Shown here: positions 8,811-18,477 of the stretch, piece after piece
Position numbering within the stretch: the first letter of the stretch is position 1
Layout of the letters: each line of letters begins with the position of its first letter
DNA from: Lingula anatina
Lineage: Eukaryota > Brachiopoda > Lingulata > Lingulida > Lingulidae
DNA length: 20,502 bases
Direction: 5' to 3'
Assembly: GCF_001039355.2 (NCBI RefSeq)
Contig: NW_019773523.1
Coordinates: forward strand, 71,585 to 92,086
The notes under the pieces: generated by a model
Database searches by the model: none
What the model was told of the DNA's origin: nothing
What the model saw: the letters and a program-made list of their open reading frames with translations, nothing else
Position numbers and translations under genes: made by a program

Positions 8811-10661
8811 GTAAGACTTGGACATGGACTTTTTATGTGATAACTTGCCTAATCTTACAAACATCTGATTTACTTTTATTATGTGTATTCTTAACATGTA
8901 TTGCCGAGCTGTCAATGTTAATAAGTTTTGGATATAGCATTTTTCCATTTAACGTTCAAAGAAAGACGATTTCGATGGCCGGCTGGGGGGTGGAAAGGAT
9001 GGGGGGGGGGTGTTGAATGTTACCTGACATGAAATTGGCCTGCCTATACTGGTTTATCGAAACATCACGAGGCAGCTGTCAACATGCCTAACAATTTATT
9101 GCGAAAAAGGACAAAAATCCTTATTAATATCTGTGAGTGATAAGTAAGACCAATGTTATAAGTATTGATTAAATAATTATCTTAAACAAAGGAGTGATAG
9201 TTGAATTGATCAATCATACTCATGAGATAATACAAATAACTTTGACATTAATATGTTTCCCGCACGGTTAAATAAAAGCACTGTCTCTAATACAATGGAA
9301 AGCGCTGGTGGTTAACTAAAATTATATTGCTTCAGTAAGAATTATACAGTCTCTATCAGTCATATCAAAACCTGTCATATCTACTTGACCTTCATGTAAC
9401 TTGTCTTATTTACCAAGGGTATGTGCCTGTTTTCGACAAACCTAGTTTTATGTTTTATTTAGAATGGCCCCAGACGAGTTTTCTCTCGAACAATCATCTC
9501 ATAGAAACTGATTTATATCTCCACCATATTTGACATGTACCATTTTCCTGGGGGAGGGTGGGGTGGGGTGGGGTGGAGGGTTACATGTAAGTACCCGACA
9601 CACTGGACCAAAACATTATTGGCCATTTGATAAAAACATCTTACGGACCTAAAAGTTAACTGCATTTATATAGTATCAATTATAAACAGCGGGACCCAAA
9701 GAAATACTTTCCTTTGAATATCTTTCCATGGACCGATCATACGCTTGCATGATTAAAAAACTACCATTTGGCATTAATATAATAAAATAAAATAATAAAA
9801 CTTAACAAAACGGGACAACACTACTAAAGTCACTGTATGAACGGTTAGGAGTAATTTCATAAATGTTCAGTTGTTTCCTTGTTGCGATTGATTGTGATGT
9901 ATGAGGGCAAACAAATGCCTGTTATCTCAAAGAGAAAGGATTTGAATTCACACTAGGATTTTTTTAGACTGGAAATTGACCTAACTTGGGTCGCCGGACA
10001 ACAGGACCTCCCCGTATTCTAATCGAATTTTAATTTTACGCGGGTACAGGAAACAATAAATGCATTTGGAACACCCAAACCCAGTAAAGAGGTGCAAATG
10101 AAGCCATAATTAAACAAATGAAGTTATAATTAAGCATGACTGAATCGCTATATAAATTGGAACACGATACAAAATACATAAATAAATAAAAAATTATATT
10201 CCGTTACACAACCGTGATAACCGGAACAACCTATCTACTTAGATACAGATATAGACATTGTAAAAGGTTACAAACAAATATAAATTTGAGATAGTCGTAG
10301 ATTTTTGTTCTATACACAGACTGTATGTGTTTTCAAAAATAGAATAAAACCTCGAATTCAATTAATTTTGTTTTTGATACCCCAGCATGTGCAATGCACC
10401 TCTATATTGGGTTTGGGTGGGAAGCTGTGAGACACATCAAACGTTACCCGTTTTTCTTTCAGTTTCAAGGATGTACCTGGAGGCGGGGATTCATTTTCCT
10501 GGAATCCGTGCAATCCGTTTGACGAAGGAAGTGGGTGTGCCAAAGTCTCGGTAATTGATGTGCTCATTGGTATGGGTGAAGACCTGTGAATAACACGTTT
10601 TGTATTACCTCACATGTTCTTCTTCTTTTCCAATTTTGTATTCTGTCTCTCTTTCTCCTCA

Positions 10662-10760
<99 letters not shown>

Positions 10761-13547
10761 GGAGAAAGCATTACAAATCAGGTAAAGAGATACTTCACAG
10801 AATAACAATATAATATTCAGCAGACTTTATCATGCTAGGCGTGCCAGAATCACGAGGGTTCTGCTCAGTATGCAATTGGGACGCAGGATTCTGCTGAGTT
10901 CATACTCGACCAGACACGTGGCCTAGAGCTCCACTACAAAGCAACGACCGACGTCACCCGGTAGTAGACAATGCAATACAGAACACTCTTCCCACAGGGT
11001 CCTCGTTTTGGTTTTACTGAAAACGAGTTCTTTGTGAGGATGGCGATTCTCTTGCATGGCTTTCATTATATATTAAACCTTTATATGCTTCTGCCTGTGG
11101 ACATCCAGCTATGAAATAAGCCCTCTGCAGAAATATACGCCATGTGCTTCTTTTGTCAAAGGACAAGGGGAAGAATAAATTGAAAACAATTTCTATTATG
11201 AAAATAATTTAAAAAACGTTACTTTTGAAGCCTCAGCATATTTCAGCTTGCCATTTTAATTCCAACTGCAAATTGAGCTGAACGCATCGACTCCGTTTCT
11301 TGACTGAAATGGCGAAATGTTCAAATATCTTAGTACATTTCTGTCAACATTGGCATATTTTCCAGGCATGTCAGAATCATGCTGGCACGGACGACTACCC
11401 AATAGGGTTGCAAGAGTCAGCGGAATTTATAAACGATCCCACACGAGGCCTTGAAATCCATTATACTGCAACAACGGGTTTCACCCAAAGGTAGCCTCTC
11501 CTGCTCCAAATGTTTCAGTGAAATTTCGTGAATTATCCAGAAAAAATTATCAGTGTCATACACCAAACGTAAATGTGCAACAGATATATACATGCTTCGT
11601 GATGCAGGAAGGCTTGTTTTATTTCAAATTTAACTTTTTGGACAGGTTTGCGTTTGATTATTGAATTTTAACGCACTCACGCTACGAGAATACCCCTATT
11701 TATATTTATTTTTAATGCCAGAAAAATTAATGAGAAAATTGATATTTTCAATGTTTAAAACAAGCATTATGATTTCGACTTTAATTTGTAATTATCTTTG
11801 TTTAAATCAAAAATTAAATGCTTATTTTTTTCTTATGATCAAAACACGGATTCACAAATTTTTAGCGCAATGGATGATGAAACACACACAGTCGCACCAT
11901 TCATAACAGAAGGTAAAATTGCTTAAAATGATCCCATCGATATCATGATGAATCCAAATGCAATCAAGTGATTGAAATCACGACACGTGCACCATTTTTG
12001 TTCTAAAGATTTCTTGGATTTTGTAGGCCAGAGAATATTAAGTACTCTAGTGCTCGTGTACCTGCTCCCTGCACTTAAGTACCCCGTTCCGTTTAGTACA
12101 CCATTCTAAGAAACACCCTACAATCAAATTGCAATCATAGTTATACAATGTATGCACGCATGATAACAGTTCTTGATCCGGTTTTACAAAAACACGCCGA
12201 AAGCTCCAAAATTGGTCTTCAGTTGCACACCTTATGTCCAAACTAATTTAGTTCAAGATGAACCCATAATAGTCCAGTAAGTACGGTAAATTCTCAATCT
12301 TTTCAATGGGAAAATTTGTGAATTTTACAGATACTGTATTAAAAGCCATAATAATTTTGAAATTAGAACATTCCTATTGTGTGGTAACAAAAATGAGAAT
12401 TAAGCAGGCTTTCTTATAGTTTTATTCTGTACAGAAAAAGCAAGCACCACAAATGCTTCACAGAAATATATTTTAATGATTCCAAAATTATGTATCTGAA
12501 AAAAAAAAGATCATTTTCCCCATGTAAAAGATCGAGTCATTACATGAAACACAAAGCACGTCTCTGTTGTTATAAAACAGACGCAATACAATGGGGTTAC
12601 AACTGTTTTACCTTGGGTAAAAACAGATCTTTTTTTTTTCTAATAGAAGTTGAGACCAGTTTTGGAATAAAATGTGCCTTTGAAACAGGCCCCTCGAGCT
12701 AGAAATGCTTCAAAATCACGCGATTTTCCGTGCACACCTGCTGCAATGCTTCCAATCAGGGGCCCGTAGCTCTGAAGCATCGTGTATTGGAAAAGCGATA
12801 TCACATAGAGGCTACAGTGTATTATATGGGGCAAGTATGAGCATGGAATGGAATCGGTCGCAATGCGCGATGCTTTCGAGTTACGGGGCCCTGCTCTCGG
12901 TAAATGCCAATGGCACTGTTAAAGCAATCCAGGCCAGGGTTTTGAACACCTATTAAGTGCACGAATTGCTACTTGTTAAACGTATCTGCGGGACTTTAAA
13001 AACATATATTGACAGGTAAATGGTCTTCATCGATAAAGCAAAAAAAAAAAAAATCATTAAATTTAAGTTTTGGTGGGAAAATACTGGCTTGGAATGCTTT
13101 AATCACTACTGTTAAGTAGTAAAAGATCGTTTTTATTGTATAATGGTCTCAGCACCATCAGCATCAAAACGTTATACAATGGAATCAGCACCATAAGTGT
13201 TATGCAACTTCTCAATAACCTAGCACCGTAATTGTAATATATACATGTACCAATACATATTCTCGTCACCAGGTGCACCGTAAGTGTTATACAATTTCTC
13301 AGCAGCATCAGCACCAAAAGTCGTGCACTGAACACAATTAGCAAACTTAAATATTTTATACGTAATGTAAAAGATTTGTTGATAAATCAATAATTATTTA
13401 ACAAATTACCAAAACATTAATTTCGAACGGAATGCTGTGTTTTCCAGGGAGTCATTCGTTCAGCTTATTTGTGATATGGGCACTGAAGGCTCGCTGACTG
13501 CCAAAGGAGAAGATCCTGCTGGTTCGGCACAGTATGTAAGTCTCTCT

Positions 13548-13602
<55 letters not shown>

Positions 13603-15572
13603 CAAACACGCTGGCAAACCGAATTATGATAATCTGCCACAGTATATTTGTTAAAGTAATTAGAAGTAAATGATATCATTTATCTATTATAGTTAACTGA
13701 CCAACTCGTGTCGTGCCTCGGTGTCTAAATTTAAAACTTATCATCTTTGTTATAATATTGCGTATTTCATTTTAATCACTATCTTGTGTTATTCATTTTA
13801 TTCTCCCCCTAATTATCATCCAGTACATGACGTTAACGAGCAAGTACGCATGCCCAGGAGTGTCCGGCGGTGGTATTAGTGCAGGCAGTGTACTGCTCAT
13901 CGTGTAAGTAAGGAGACATTCAGAACATGTTGATCCGCGAATTAAAAAGATCCGCAGATCACATATGGCTGACCCAGTTGAAGGCTTGCTGCATAATCCC
14001 CTGATAGACTCCTACCGGGCATTACGTGGTTAGCTTTCAAGTGGGTCGGCCATATTTAATCCGCGGATCTGTTAGTCCGCGGATCAACTTCTGTTGTGAA
14101 TGCATCCTAAGACTGACAACGCGGCGGGCTCTGATGGACGGCCGCATTTGGTCTAAATGACGTCACAGATATTTATTGTAAGCAAGCATGCACCCGCAAA
14201 GAATAATGCCATGCAGTTAACTTTTGCGTCGTGGTCAGGCGTTGTGGTTACTATACCGCTTTGATTCCAATGCACTCTGATGGAGACGTCGGTTTAACTG
14301 AAGCGGCGCTAACGGGGATAGAAAGAGTTTTAGTAATGCTAAATAATTGTTGTAAATTTAATAATGGACAATTTAAGACAGATTCTGAAATTAGAACAGA
14401 GCTACATGTACATTCACACGCACCAGCCGACCGAGCGCTTTACTATGAATTTACAGAAATTGTCGATTGCAAAGATGTAGATCCATACATGTAATGTTGC
14501 TCCCAATTTTTGACCACCTTCTGTCTAGTAAGATGTTGTCTTTCTCTTTCAGTTTCTTCAGTTTAGTAGTCGTATACATTTTAGCTGGCATGGCCGTTAT
14601 GAAGTTCGGCAAAGGTGCAGCAGGGAGAGAACTCATTCCCAATTATAGCTTTTGGAAAGGTCTCCCGTTTTTGATACGGGTAAGAGAGCGAGGGGGCGTG
14701 CGAGGCTGACTCAAGGGTACTGTTAGGGTTAGCCTAAAATCCTTATATTTACTGCCTTACACATTATTTTGGATATGAGATAAATCATCAGTTTTCCCTG
14801 ACTAAATTCCTGAGCATTTACACAAATGTCATCTTAGGGGTGACGTCATAATTGCGATTTGGGGGTAAAAAATCGGTTGCTCAAATTTCTGTTTTACCTG
14901 CGCACTCACGAACACCGGTTGAACACCAATTTTATGACACTATTGAGTACTTCAAAAAGCTGCCAGCTACTTTTTTTAAAGCCTTAGTTCAGATATTATT
15001 GTGTCATCATTTGGGCCAATTTTCGTGATAAGATATTGTTCAGGGATGGAGTTAAAACCCACACTAATAACGTTGGTTTTATTCACCTCCAAATATGAAA
15101 GTGTTAAACTGACGAAAAACGTTTTGAAATGCCTAGTAACAAGCCGTAGCAACAAGAAATATAAAAGTCGATGTTTTATATTTTCGAAGGTTTTTTTATT
15201 GATTTTAATCAGCACAAAATTAGATGCATAATTCAATAATTTGATGCGCGGGAAAAAAACCGATTTTCGGTATCTGGATGATTATAAACCCTTACAGTAC
15301 CCTTCACGTTAGTAATGAAAAAGCTATAGTGAAATGAAAATGAGCCAGCCAAATTGAATTATCCCATTTTAACCAATTTCCACTCCTTGGATAGAATTAT
15401 TATTTAAAATCTTTACTTTTCCAGTTTCTTTCTACTATTAAAACGTACAAGTAGATTATAACCACACTGTGTAATGGCACATAATCTCCATACCTTTCTC
15501 TTTTTTACACAGGATGGCATTATGTTTGTAGTAGGAGGATGCAAGCCAAAGAAAGGGTACGACTCCATATAG
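8566..15572 (+). CDS. M6PR: Cation-dependent mannose-6-phosphate receptor-like protein (complete gene, 7 coding exons plus one duplicated alternative)
   Basis: A type I membrane receptor predicted to sort lysosomal enzymes from Golgi to endosomes. Coding exons: 8566-8810, 10463-10550, 10839-10960 (3a) or 11366-11490 (3b), 13448-13535, 13824-13903, 14553-14679, 15513-15572. With either copy of exon 3 the frame is open to TAG. From the Met at 8611 the product is 254 aa (3a) or 255 aa (3b); from 8566 it is 269 or 270, near the 277 of human CD-MPR. Order: signal peptide (1-31), cysteine-rich MRH lumenal domain (about 32-183), one TM segment (about 184-209), and a 45-residue tail starting MKFGKGAAGRELIPNYSFW, like the vertebrate RFVKGAKGMEQ-P..AFW. 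The MRH sugar-binding residues Q, R, E and Y can be placed: Q in IGTQ/IGLQ, R at the exon 3/4 junction, E in KGED, Y in QYYMTL. The tail ends in YDSI, a YxxPhi sorting signal. Family is firm; phosphomannose binding is inferred. Confidence 0.9.
8811..10462 (+). other. M6PR-like intron 1
   Basis: A 1652-base intron with GTAAGA donor and TTTTTCTTTCAG acceptor. It contains two G-run clusters on the transcribed-sense strand (8984-9012 and 9548-9580). No other gene or element was recognised. Confidence 0.75.
9548..9580 (+). repeat. G-rich tract with quadruplex potential
   Basis: At least four runs of three to four G separated by one to three bases (GGGGGAGGGTGGGGTGGGG and onward). It can form a G-quadruplex in DNA or in the intron 1 RNA. 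No functional evidence. Confidence 0.6.
10463..10550 (+). CDS. M6PR: M6PR-like exon 2 (MRH domain)
   Basis: 88 bases: one base completing the Arg codon, then 29 codons including FKDVPGGGDSFSWNPCNPF and GSGCAKVS. The SWNPCNPF and GC motifs are typical of MRH domains. The donor is TCG|GTAATT, phase 0. Confidence 0.88.
10662..10757 (+). repeat. Composite (CT)n-(GT)n-(GA)n microsatellite
   Basis: CT repeats at 10662-10688, GT at 10689-10716, GA at 10717-10757, in the intron between exon 2 and exon 3a. The CT and GA blocks are mutually complementary, so the RNA can fold into a long hairpin with a GU loop, ending about 80 bases before the exon 3a acceptor. Confidence 0.95.
10839..10960 (+). CDS. 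M6PR: M6PR-like exon 3a (alternative copy, MRH domain)
   Basis: 122 bases, phase 0 start and phase 2 end (CG|GTAGTA). It encodes ACQNHEGSAQYAIGTQDS followed by a stretch ending ATTDVT. It aligns with exon 3b over its whole length at about 27 of 40 identical residues. The acceptor CATGCTAG has a poor pyrimidine tract, weaker than that of 3b. No stops or frame breaks, and changes are mostly conservative, so it looks maintained rather than dead. Confidence 0.82.
11366..11490 (+). CDS. M6PR: M6PR-like exon 3b (alternative copy, MRH domain)
   Basis: 125 bases, phase 0 start after TTTTCCAG and phase 2 end (AG|GTAGCC). It encodes ACQNHAGTDDYPIGLQES followed by a stretch ending ATTGFTQ. It is one residue longer than 3a and has the stronger acceptor. 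The Gln of IGLQ, the candidate sugar-binding Gln, is kept in both copies. Splicing 3a to 3b would shift the frame, so each mRNA can use only one productively. Confidence 0.85.
11491..13447 (+). other. M6PR-like intron between exon 3b and exon 4
   Basis: A 1957-base intron, AT-rich, containing foldback copy 3 at 12759-12892. No further exon-3 copy (no ACQNH-like frame) and no other gene was seen. Short open frames at 11661-11906 and 12490-12956 look like chance frames in low-complexity or foldback DNA. Confidence 0.65.
12759..12892. repeat. Foldback (MITE-like) element, copy 3
   Basis: The left end GGGGCCCGTAGCTCTGAAGCATCG and the right end, read on the other strand as GGGCCCCGTAACTCGAAAGC onward, are inverted and similar. 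The right half aligns closely, in inverted orientation, with copy 1 (CCCGTAACTCGAAAGCATCG, GCGCATTGCGACCGA, TTCCAT, GCCCCATATAATAC). The left arm has decayed more. It sits in the receptor intron before exon 4. Confidence 0.72.
13448..13535 (+). CDS. M6PR: M6PR-like exon 4 (MRH domain)
   Basis: 88 bases: one base completing Arg, then ESFVQLICDMGTEGSL and AKGEDPAGSAQY, ending phase 0 at TAT|GTAAGT. The R-[RE]-x-x-V-x-L-x-C block is where the MRH sugar-binding Arg lies in CD-MPR. A CT microsatellite begins directly after the donor. Confidence 0.87.
13541..13599 (+). repeat. (CT)n microsatellite beside the exon 4 donor
   Basis: A CT tract with one CCTT interruption, starting five bases after the exon 4 boundary. 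It lies in the same transcript as the GA block at 10717-10757 and is complementary to it. Confidence 0.95.
13824..13903 (+). CDS. M6PR: M6PR-like exon 5 (end of MRH domain, start of TM)
   Basis: 80 bases encoding YMTLTSKYACPGVSGGG and ISAGSVLLI, ending phase 2 at GT|GTAAGT. The Y..x..SKYAC block is the final conserved Tyr/Cys region of the MRH fold (vertebrate FYLFEM..LAC). The hydrophobic TM segment starts here and continues in exon 6. The donor is overlapped by the target site of a MITE. Confidence 0.86.
13912..14107. mobile_element. MITE with TAA target duplication, PIF/Harbinger-like
   Basis: The ends are inverted: left GGAGACATTCAGAACA..GTTGATCCGCG; right, on the other strand, GGATGCATTCACAACAGAAG then TTGATCCGCGG. 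The arms remain similar for about 70 bases each (CATATGGCTGACCC against ATATGGCCGACCC). TAA occurs directly outside both ends (13909-13911 and 14108-14110). A 3-base TWA duplication and terminal GG are typical of PIF/Harbinger MITEs. The 196-base element has no coding capacity. Confidence 0.75.
14553..14679 (+). CDS. M6PR: M6PR-like exon 6 (TM and proximal cytosolic tail)
   Basis: 127 bases: one base completing Val, then FFSLVVVYILAGMAVMKF (rest of the TM), GKGAAGRELIPNYSFWKGL and PFLIR, phase 0 at CGG|GTAAGA. The G-A-x-G-x-E-x-x-P-x-x-x-F-W pattern is diagnostic of CD-MPR cytosolic tails. The acceptor is TTTCTCTTTCAG. Confidence 0.9.
14714..15303. mobile_element. Non-autonomous DNA transposon candidate (590 bases)
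   Basis: Terminal inverted repeats AGGGTACTGT(T/A)AGGGTT lie at 14714-14730 and, inverted, at 15287-15303. Both ends are flanked by TCA (14711-14713 and 15304-15306), a possible 3-base target duplication. The interior has a further inverted motif (AAAAATCGGTT against AACCGATTTT). No transposase frame is seen. It occupies most of intron 6 of the receptor gene. Superfamily not assigned. Confidence 0.65.
15513..15572 (+). CDS. M6PR: M6PR-like exon 7 (C-terminal tail and stop)
   Basis: The acceptor is TTTTTTACACAG. The exon encodes DGIMFVVGGCKPKKGYDSI followed by TAG. The final YDSI fits the YxxPhi signal recognised by AP-complex mu subunits. This differs from vertebrate CD-MPR, whose tail ends in an acidic dileucine signal. 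Confidence 0.88.
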   Translation, partial: DGIMFVVGGCKPKKGYDSI

Positions 15573-16230
15573 AATCTGAACATTTTGGACAAAATTGATG
15601 AAAAATTATAGCAATAAGTGAAAAAGGAGCCAGAATTGTCTACATCAGTCTGTAAGTGCAAGCAAATATAAGGAAATGATCACTGAAGATCACAAGAAAC
15701 AGCAACAATGTATGGAACTGTCTCAGTTGTTGCCATGGAAGCATACGTTGCCATGGGAATCTTGAACGGAGAAGACAATGTAGTAGACGGTTTTGTTATT
15801 ATATCTGATATCAGGGACTATCGTGAACGTTTTGACATTAGGATACAATACAATCAATACACTTTATTGTGAAATTTTACAGATTTCTGCAGGCCTTTTT
15901 GTACATAGGGTTCAAAGGGAGTTTCCACTTTTTGGCAATTCCTAGTAAATCCCACATTGCTTTCTTTTGAATGCCCATCAGTATCAGTACAAATCACTTT
16001 AGTACAGGAGGATAAAACTCAACTGTGGTGTATTTTCTCTTAATATTTCAAAAGGGGCTCCAGAAAATGTCTATTGTAATAAAATGTCTCAGTACCCAAG
16101 TGAAAAAATCTAATAACTTAGACTAGGAAAACAGTATGAGCTCAGTGACGCCTTAAAATGGTTTTCTTTGTGACAAATCTACATTCTAGTGACAGAATAA
16201 ACATGTTTTTATAACAATCATTTATTTTAT
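15573..16230 (+). other. Probable 3' UTR and polyadenylation region of the M6PR-like gene
   Basis: Non-coding sequence after the stop. Two AATAAA hexamers occur, at 16078-16083 and 16196-16201; the second is followed by a T-rich stretch (16204-16230). Either could set the transcript end. A GTTGCCATGG(A/G)A motif occurs twice at about 15728-15760. Confidence 0.5.
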
Positions 16231-17212
16231 CATGTGCTTGCATCTGATCATCTGGAAATTGTACACAGACATAAGACAATGTAACAATATAATACTTCAT
16301 ATTTTGAAGAGAAATAAGAAGAGATGTTGGATTATCACTGCTTTTATCTCCGGCATACTTATATTAATAAGTTAATGATTTTAGTTGGGGCAATGTGCAA
16401 AAAGCATTTTTCCTTCTTTACAATCAAACTGCAGATATACAGAAAGAAAGAAAATATTAATTCTCTTTTATATTTATACAGCTTCAATTAAATGCTGAAA
16501 GAGGAAAAATTCTTCTACATCTTACTAACACATGAGTTTTTCTTCACACTCACATATTCCACTCTTCTTTTTCAGTATGTTTTCACAATCCCATCACAAA
16601 AGCTTAAAGTGCATTAAAGGGAATGCACAAGGGATTATGACGGATAAGTACTTTGGACCTATCTTTCCTTGGGTCATCCAAAATTTCCGAACTCCAAACT
16701 CAAAATTGCCTTTCAACCATATTTGAGAGCCACCATTTTCCTTCACTCTGCTAAAAGAAAGAGTAACTGTTACAGGCTGCAGTAAATTCAACACTATAAA
16801 ATGAAAATGATGTCATCAGGCATTTGTGTATGTCATCTAAAACAAACAATAAAGCTTCAAGACAATGACGTTTTCATATAAAATGCTTTAAGGTACCATG
16901 CACAAAAGCAGTATTGTCAGACTTCTATGTCAACTCTTGATACACATGACACATTTGATGTCATAGTATTTAACACTTTAAGAGTTTCTAGAAAGTCATT
17001 TGCATTTTTAAAAATTCTCACTATTGCACATGATCAAAACCATGCCTCCGTAACACAGCACGTGTACGAGCACATGCTGTAGATTCTGGCAGGAACACTT
17101 CTAAGAGTGACTTCTCCTGTTGCTTACACCTTTAATATCATCATGACAATTTTAGTGTATATAGCACTCTATCCCTCAACACCCTGCTGTCACTAGGAAT
17201 TAACAAGTTANA
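16231..17212. other. Non-coding region downstream of the M6PR-like gene
   Basis: No gene is recognised. A 66-codon minus-strand frame at 16594-16794 has no family features. The final coding exon of the HECT ligase was looked for here and not found. An ambiguous base N is at 17211. Confidence 0.55.
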
Positions 17213-18347
17213 ACAGTTTACTGCCATTTTTATATGATAAACTAAGAAAATTGATGAGATGGGAAAAATATCAATAGAGCAGTGCTAAATGTCCAATTTC
17301 TTCCATTCTGAGATTCTGAACATAGTGAATGATTGAATCTGACAAACTGCAATGATATGAGTTTATTTCCTTTTTTGAAACTTAATTACACAATACATGA
17401 TAAAAAGCTTACCATCATTTTTACATAATCAACTAATAATGTTGTAAAGATGCAGGAAATGTCAACCAAACACTTTAACATGTCTTATTAGTTAAATAAT
17501 GAGACTGTTAACATGCCTAAGAATTAATTCTGAGGAAATGTGAAACAAGACAGCACTGTTCTGACACGGGTTTATTTCCATTTTTAACACTTTTTTTAAC
17601 ATGAAACAAAATACACAGTTTACTGCAATTTTTATATGATCAACTAAGAAAATTGATGAGATGGGAAAATATCAATAGAATAGTATCAAATGTCCATTTT
17701 CCTCCATTCTGAGATTCTGAACATAGTGAATGATTGAATCTGACAAACTGCAATGATATGAGTTTATTTCCATTTTTGAAACTTTATTACACAATACACG
17801 ATAACAAGTTTACCATCATTTTTACATAATCAACTAACAATGTTGTAAAGATGCAGGAAATGTCAAACAAACACTTTTACGTATCTTATTAGTTAAATAA
17901 TGAGACTGTTAACATGCCTAAGAATTGAATCTGAGGAAATGTGAAACAAGACAGTACTGTTCTGACATGGGTTTATTTCCATTTTTAACACTTTTTTTAA
18001 CATAAAACAAAATAAACAGTTTACTGCAATTTTTATATGATCAACTAAGAAAATTGATGAGATGGGAAAAATATCAATACAACAGTGTTAAATGTCCAAT
18101 TTCCTCCATTCTGAGATTCTGAACATAGTGAATGATTGAATCTGACAAACTGCAATGATATGAGTTTGTTTCCATTTTTGAAACTTTATTACACAATACA
18201 CGATAACAAGCTTACCATCATTTTTACAAAATCAACTAACAATGTTGTAAAGATGCAGGAAATGTCAAACAAACACTTTTACGTTTCTTATTAGTTTAAT
18301 AATGAGACTGTTAACATGCCTAAGAATTGAATCTGAGGAAATGTGAA
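17213..18347. repeat. Tandem repeat, about 401-base unit, 2.8 copies
   Basis: ACAGTTTACTGC followed by a T-run and ATATGAT starts at 17213, 17614 and 18016, so the period is 401-402 bases. Shared blocks include CCATTCTGAGATTCTGAACA, GAATGATTGAATCTGACAAA and AATGTTGTAAAGATGCAGG. The copies differ by scattered substitutions and small indels. The third copy breaks off at about 18347. No coding capacity. Confidence 0.92.
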
Positions 18348-18477
18348 AAATATGCTGAAAAGTGAAAAAACAGCATAACTTCTACAATAATGGCCCGATC
18401 ATGCTGATTTTCGAACTTGACCTGCGTTTTATGAATATTCATCAGCTCTGTAAATATAAAGCCAAAAAGTAAAACTG

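Noticed and set aside
8712-8948. 78-codon minus-strand frame over receptor exon 1
   Set aside because: Antisense of a well-supported signal-peptide exon.
10586-10813. Frames of Ser-Leu, Cys-Val and Arg-Glu repeats
   Set aside because: Direct translation of the CT/GT/GA microsatellite.
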